Under the pieces are notes generated by a model, which was not told the DNA's origin, ran no database searches, and was given only the letters and a program-made list of their open reading frames with translations. From the NCBI GenBank assembly GCA_002470465.1, contig DKMD01000036.1:1-64000 (forward strand): 64,000 bases of DNA, in the 5' to 3' direction. The translations under genes and the position numbers were made by a program. This document shows positions 60,111-64,000 of this stretch, in pieces. The first letter of the stretch is position 1; every line of letters begins with the position of its first letter. Origin of the DNA: Pluralibacter sp. UBA7423. GTDB taxonomy: Bacteria; Pseudomonadota; Gammaproteobacteria; Enterobacterales; Enterobacteriaceae.

Positions 60111-61211
60111 TTATTTCTTCGTCAGCCAGACGCCGCATTCCATGTGATGGGTGTACGGGAACTGATCGAACAGCGCCAGGCGCTCAACTTTGTGAGTCTG
60201 ACCTAACGTTTCCAGGTTTCTGCACAGCGTTTCCGGGTTACAGGAAATGTACAAAATGCGCGGATAGGCCTGCACCATCTTCTCGGTTTCACTGTCCAGC
60301 CCGCTGCGCGGCGGATCGACAAAAATTGTCTCGCACTGATAGCCCTTCAGATCGATTCCCTGCAGGCGATTAAATTCCCGCACGCCGTTCATCGCCTGAG
60401 TAAACTCCTCCGCCGACATCCGAACGATCTGCACGTTATCAATGTGGTTTGCCGCGATGTTGTATTGCGCGGCGGCAACGGATGGCTTGGCGATTTCGGT
60501 TGCCAGTACGCGATCGAAGTTACGCGCCAGCGCTAAAGAAAAGTTACCGTTGCCACAGTACAGCTCCAGCAGGTCGCCCTTTGATCCCTGAGTGGCGTTC
60601 AGCGCCCATTCCAGCATCTGCACGTTCATCGCCGCGTTAGGCTGGGTGAAGCTGTTTTCAACCTGGCGGTAAATCATCTCACGGCCGGCCACGGGGAGGC
60701 GCTCGTCAATAAAGTCCTGGTCCAGCGCGATTTTGGTTTTCGTCGCCCGGCCAATCAGGTGGACGTTCAGGTTGGCTGCACGCAGCGCATCGCGCAAAGC
60801 CGTGGCGGCTGTCTGCCATTCCTCATCGAGCTTTTTATGGTACAGCAGCGACACAATGGCCTGGTTGCTGACGGTCGTCAGGTAATCAATCTGGAACAGC
60901 TTGTGGCGCAGCGTTTTCTCTGCCTTTACCCCCTCCAGCACGGCTTTCATCAGGGCATTAATCAGCTCGCTGGCGGCCGGAAAGGTATCAACGCGAATAC
61001 GCAGCTTCGTTTCCTGATCGAAAATGATGTGGTACAGATCGTCGCCGTCGTGCCACATACGGAATTCGGCACGCATGCGGTAGTGGCTGACGGGTGAGCG
61101 GAACACCTCCGGAACCGGTGCATTGTGCGGCGCCATCATGCTTTGCAGGCGGACGACTTTCTCCGCCAGTTGGGCCTCGTACTGTTCTGTCGGCAGGTGT
61201 TCAGGGGTCAT
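60111..61211 (-). CDS. trmA: tRNA (uracil-5)-methyltransferase TrmA
   Basis: TrmA makes ribothymidine at position 54 of the T loop in all tRNAs using S-adenosylmethionine, and also modifies tmRNA. The SAM-binding [16 protein letters not shown], the [10 protein letters not shown] motif and the catalytic cysteine near residue 324 in [12 protein letters not shown] are present. At 366 residues it equals E. coli. The ATG at 61211 is 376 bases from the divergent btuB start. Confidence 0.98.
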   Translation of the reverse strand: MTPEHLPTEQYEAQLAEKVVRLQSMMAPHNAPVPEVFRSPVSHYRMRAEFRMWHDGDDLYHIIFDQETKLRIRVDTFPAASELINALMKAVLEGVKAEKTLRHKLFQIDYLTTVSNQAIVSLLYHKKLDEEWQTAATALRDALRAANLNVHLIGRATKTKIALDQDFIDERLPVAGREMIYRQVENSFTQPNAAMNVQMLEWALNATQGSKGDLLELYCGNGNFSLALARNFDRVLATEIAKPSVAAAQYNIAANHIDNVQIVRMSAEEFTQAMNGVREFNRLQGIDLKGYQCETIFVDPPRSGLDSETEKMVQAYPRILYISCNPETLCRNLETLGQTHKVERLALFDQFPYTHHMECGVWLTKK

Positions 61212-61342
61212 GGTGCTTCCTGTAAGAGAGAAATAACGCGGCGATTGTAGGGAATGCTCACAGGATGTCCAGCCTTCGATGGCCTGGCCGCGGTGAATAG
61301 CAGTCTGGACATCTGCATGTTTCTGAATGTAGCATCCTGTTT

Positions 61343-61579
61343 CCGGTCCTGTGAGTTAAAAGGGAATCCAGTGCAAATCTGGAGCTGACGCGCAGCGGTA
61401 GAGTAAGGCGAAATGAGAGCGTAAGCAGACACTGCCCATTGGCGGGAAGTCATCATTTCTTCACCCCGAATCCTTTCGGGGGCCTTCCAGCCCGAAGACC
61501 TGCCGGAGTACGTCGCAACGGATCCTCATGCTCGCGAATAGCCATGAGGCCAGCGGCATCCTTCTTATTTACTGGATGC
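61343..61579 (+). promoter_or_regulatory. Adenosylcobalamin riboswitch of btuB
   Basis: The leader has the class I cobalamin riboswitch core: CCGGTCCTGTGAGTTAAAAG at the 5' side, GGGAATCCAGTGCAAATCTGG, and the B12 box AGCCCGAAGACCTGCC near 61488-61504. An RBS-sequestering hairpin, GCATCC/GGATGC (61556-61561 and 61574-61579), ends 8 bases before the btuB start, as in E. coli, and another stem CCTCATG/CATGAGG lies between. The 61212-61342 part is the trmA/btuB promoter area without visible genes. Confidence 0.92.
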
Positions 61580-61587
61580 TTTTAACA

Positions 61588-63447
61588 ATGATTAAAAAAG
61601 CTTCGCTGCTGACGGCGCTCTCCGTCACAGCTTTTTCTGGCTGGGCGCAGGATGGCAGCTCAGACACGATGGTCGTCACGGCAAATCGATTTCAACAGCC
61701 TCTCAATACGGTGCTGGCGCCTACCTCGGTTGTCACTCGTGAAGATATCCAACGCTGGCAGGCGCAAAGCGTCACGGAAGTTATGTCACGTCTTCCTGGG
61801 GTTGATATTGCGCAAAGCGGTGGAATGGGGGCGACTTCGTCGACTTTTATCCGTGGTACGGAATCTCGCCATGTGCTGGTACTGATTGATGGCATCCCTC
61901 TGAATAATGCAGGCATCAGCAACGTCCCGGATCTCAGCCAAATCCCCGTTTCGTTGGTACAACGTATTGAATATATTCGTGGCCCGCGCTCGGCACTCTA
62001 TGGTTCGGATGCTATTGGCGGAGTGATCAACATTATTACTGGCCGTGATAAGCCTGGTGGTGAGATTTCTGCGGGCTTCGGCTCCCATAGTTATCAAAGT
62101 TATGATGGTTCTTTCCAGCAGACCTACGATAAAACTCAGGTTACGCTGGGCGGCAACTACACCTATACCCGCGGGTTTGATATTGATGCGCAAGATGCAT
62201 CGCGTCAGCCTGACCGGGATGGATTTATGAGTAAATCGCTATTCGGCTCCGTAGAACAGCAGATCACTGACAACCTGAGCGGCTTCGTTCGTGGCTTTGG
62301 CTACGATAACCGTACGGCGTATGACGGTTACGATCACTATGATGCCAACTTTATGGTTGATGGCCGACCAGATACCCGTCAGCTTTACAGCCAGAACTGG
62401 GATACGGGTTTGCGCTATAGCCAGGGCATTTATCAGTCGCAACTTGTGGCGGGCTATGGCCGCAGCAAAGATCAGAACTATGACCCGAGCAAAGGCCGTT
62501 ACGCTTCCTCCGCGACGACAGATGACGTCAAGCAGTACACCGCACAGTGGCTGAACACCTTTACCGTAGGTCACGGTAATATCGGCGCGGGTGTGGACTG
62601 GCAGAAACAGAAAACCCAGGCAGGTACGGGCTATCTGGATGAAGGCTACGAGCAGCACAACACCGGCGTATTCCTTTCGGCGACTCAGCTGCTTTTTGAC
62701 AGCGTGACGCTGGAAGCCGCTGCCCGTAATGATGATAACTCCAATTTCGGTAACCACAGCACCTGGCAGACCAGTGCGGCCTGGGAGTTTGTTGATGGTT
62801 ACCGGATTATCGGTTCTTACGGTACGGCTTATAAAGCGCCAACCATGAGTCAAATCCATAGCGCTGCATACGGCAACCCGGACCTCAAGCCGGAAGAGAG
62901 CAAGCAATGGGAAGGTGGTTTCGAAGGTCTCACTGGCCCGGTCAACTGGCGTGTAACGGGATACCGGAACGATATTGACAACCTGATTGACAGCGATCCG
63001 CATACCTATCGCTATTACAATATCGGTGAAGCTCGTATCAAAGGTATTGAAGCGACGGCGCAGTTTGATACGGGGCCGTTAGGGCATCAAATTTCCTATG
63101 ACTATGTCGATCCGCGAAATGCCAAAACAAATGAAGTACTGGCACGTCGTTCTAAGCAGCAGGTGAAGTATCAGCTTGACTGGCAGGTATGGGATCTCGA
63201 CTGGAATGTGGCGTACCGCTATCTGGGCACGCGTTATGATGTCGCAATCGATCCGAATACCTACAGTTCAGAGCGTGTTCAGATGGGCGGTGTGAGCTTG
63301 TGGGATCTCGCCGTTTCATATCCGGTCACCTCTCACCTGACAGTTCGTGGTAAAATCGCCAACCTGTTCGATAAAGATTACGAGACAGTTTATGGCTACG
63401 AAACTGCAGGACGGGAATACACCTTGTCTGGCAGCTACACCTTCTGA
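61588..63447 (+). CDS. btuB: Outer-membrane vitamin B12 receptor BtuB
   Basis: BtuB is a TonB-dependent 22-strand barrel that imports cobalamins; in E. coli it is also the receptor for E colicins and phage BF23. A signal peptide ([20 protein letters not shown]), the TonB box DTMVVTANR, the plug domain ([34 protein letters not shown]) and the terminal TLSGSYTF are seen. The ATG at 61588 gives 619 residues (614 in E. coli). The surface-loop regions differ strongly from E. coli, whereas the signal peptide and last 60 residues are nearly identical. Its end overlaps murI by 56 bases. Confidence 0.96.
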   Translation: MIKKASLLTALSVTAFSGWAQDGSSDTMVVTANRFQQPLNTVLAPTSVVTREDIQRWQAQSVTEVMSRLPGVDIAQSGGMGATSSTFIRGTESRHVLVLIDGIPLNNAGISNVPDLSQIPVSLVQRIEYIRGPRSALYGSDAIGGVINIITGRDKPGGEISAGFGSHSYQSYDGSFQQTYDKTQVTLGGNYTYTRGFDIDAQDASRQPDRDGFMSKSLFGSVEQQITDNLSGFVRGFGYDNRTAYDGYDHYDANFMVDGRPDTRQLYSQNWDTGLRYSQGIYQSQLVAGYGRSKDQNYDPSKGRYASSATTDDVKQYTAQWLNTFTVGHGNIGAGVDWQKQKTQAGTGYLDEGYEQHNTGVFLSATQLLFDSVTLEAAARNDDNSNFGNHSTWQTSAAWEFVDGYRIIGSYGTAYKAPTMSQIHSAAYGNPDLKPEESKQWEGGFEGLTGPVNWRVTGYRNDIDNLIDSDPHTYRYYNIGEARIKGIEATAQFDTGPLGHQISYDYVDPRNAKTNEVLARRSKQQVKYQLDWQVWDLDWNVAYRYLGTRYDVAIDPNTYSSERVQMGGVSLWDLAVSYPVTSHLTVRGKIANLFDKDYETVYGYETAGREYTLSGSYTF

Positions 63448-64000
63448 TCCACGTCCCACCGTCCTGGTGTTTGATTCCGGGGTCGGTGGGTTGTCGGTTT
63501 ATAATGAGATTCGGCATCTGTTGCCGGATCTGCATTACATCTACGCCTTCGATAACGTTGCCTTCCCTTACGGTGAAAAGAGTGAAGCGTTTATCGTTGA
63601 GCGCGTGCTGGAAATCGTCACGGCGGTGCAGGCGCGTTACCCTCTTGCTCTGGCAGTGATTGCCTGTAATACCGCCAGCACCGTTTCCCTCCCCGCCTTA
63701 CGCGAGAAGTTTGCATTCCCGGTTGTGGGTGTAGTGCCCGCGATAAAACCCGCAGCTCGCCTGACGGCGAATGGTATCGTTGGTTTGCTGGCAACGCGCG
63801 GGACGGTAAAACGCCCTTATACGCGTGAGCTGATCGAGCGTTTTGCCAATGAGTGCCAGATTGAAATGCTGGGCTCGGCGGAGTTGGTGGTACTGGCGGA
63901 AGCAAAGCTGCACGGCGAACCTGTTTCTCTGGAAGAACTGCGCCGAATTCTGCGTCCGTGGTTGAGAATGCCCGAGCCGCCGGACACGGTGGTATTAGGA
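63392..64000 (+). CDS. murI: Glutamate racemase (3' end outside the window)
   Basis: MurI interconverts L- and D-glutamate for peptidoglycan. The frame starts at an ATG inside the end of btuB ([20 protein letters not shown]) and stays open to the window edge, giving 203 complete codons; about 80 more are expected. Asp28 in [10 protein letters not shown] and the first catalytic cysteine, Cys92 in VIACNTAST, are present; the second catalytic cysteine should be the next codon after the last base shown (VVLG). The 56-base overlap with btuB is as in E. coli and implies translational coupling. Confidence 0.95.
   Translation, partial: MATKLQDGNTPCLAATPSDPRPTVLVFDSGVGGLSVYNEIRHLLPDLHYIYAFDNVAFPYGEKSEAFIVERVLEIVTAVQARYPLALAVIACNTASTVSLPALREKFAFPVVGVVPAIKPAARLTANGIVGLLATRGTVKRPYTRELIERFANECQIEMLGSAELVVLAEAKLHGEPVSLEELRRILRPWLRMPEPPDTVVLG

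Overview
The window is chromosomal DNA from a member of the Enterobacteriaceae. Gene order and protein sequences follow the E. coli/Salmonella typA-to-murI segment closely, and the differences (a parDE-type pair, an azlCD module, an iron alcohol dehydrogenase inside the rhamnose operon, several E. coli blocks absent) point to Enterobacter or a near relative. Genus is an inference; no 16S or other marker is present. Comparisons with E. coli are from memory of its gene order and proteins, not from an alignment.

Layout. 1-4765: 3' part of typA, then the overlapping train yihX-yihY-dtd-fabY. 4768-5577: a ParE/ParD-type toxin-antitoxin pair on the minus strand, followed by a gene-free stretch with a strong palindrome. 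5587-12143: the aerobic formate dehydrogenase operon fdoGHI-fdhE (minus; FdoG has an in-frame UGA read as selenocysteine) with divergent fdhD. 12272-14184: an exported DUF1471 peptide, an AzlC/AzlD amino-acid exporter pair and its divergent XRE-cupin regulator. 14226-22652: the rhamnose regulon, rhaB-rhaA-rhaD-alcohol dehydrogenase-rhaM, divergent rhaSR, and rhaT. 22942-26573: sodA, kdgT, a DHDPS-family aldolase and yiiM. 26708-32279: cpxRA, cpxP with the CpxQ sRNA in its 3' UTR, fieF, pfkA and a DUF1993 gene. 32333-40341: rraA, menA, hslVU, ftsN, cytR, priA. 40549-46096: rpmE, then the methionine cluster metJ/metBL/metF. 46381-51347: katG and ppc. 51687-56197: the arginine cluster argE/argCBH. 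56315-64000: OxyS/oxyR, sthA, fabR-yijD, trmA, the cobalamin riboswitch with btuB, and the 5' part of murI, which overlaps btuB.

Functional themes. Several regulator-target sets are complete with their sites: MetJ with met boxes before metB and metF; the argE/argC divergent operator; OxyR with OxyS and katG; CpxR with a CpxR box shared by cpxRA and cpxP; RhaS/RhaR with a CRP site; a Fur box at sodA; CRP and KdgR-like sites at kdgT; a Cra site at pfkA; a sigma-32 promoter at hslVU. Recurrent REP/BIME palindromes lie between operon members.

No clearly new multi-gene system is visible. The least explained items are the palindromes at 5399-5430 and 11186-11213, the azlCD-regulator module with its long-range inverted repeat, a possible 53-codon membrane ORF between rhaD and the alcohol dehydrogenase gene, and the replacement of the usual sbp-to-zapB block by a single DUF1993 gene between pfkA and rraA.
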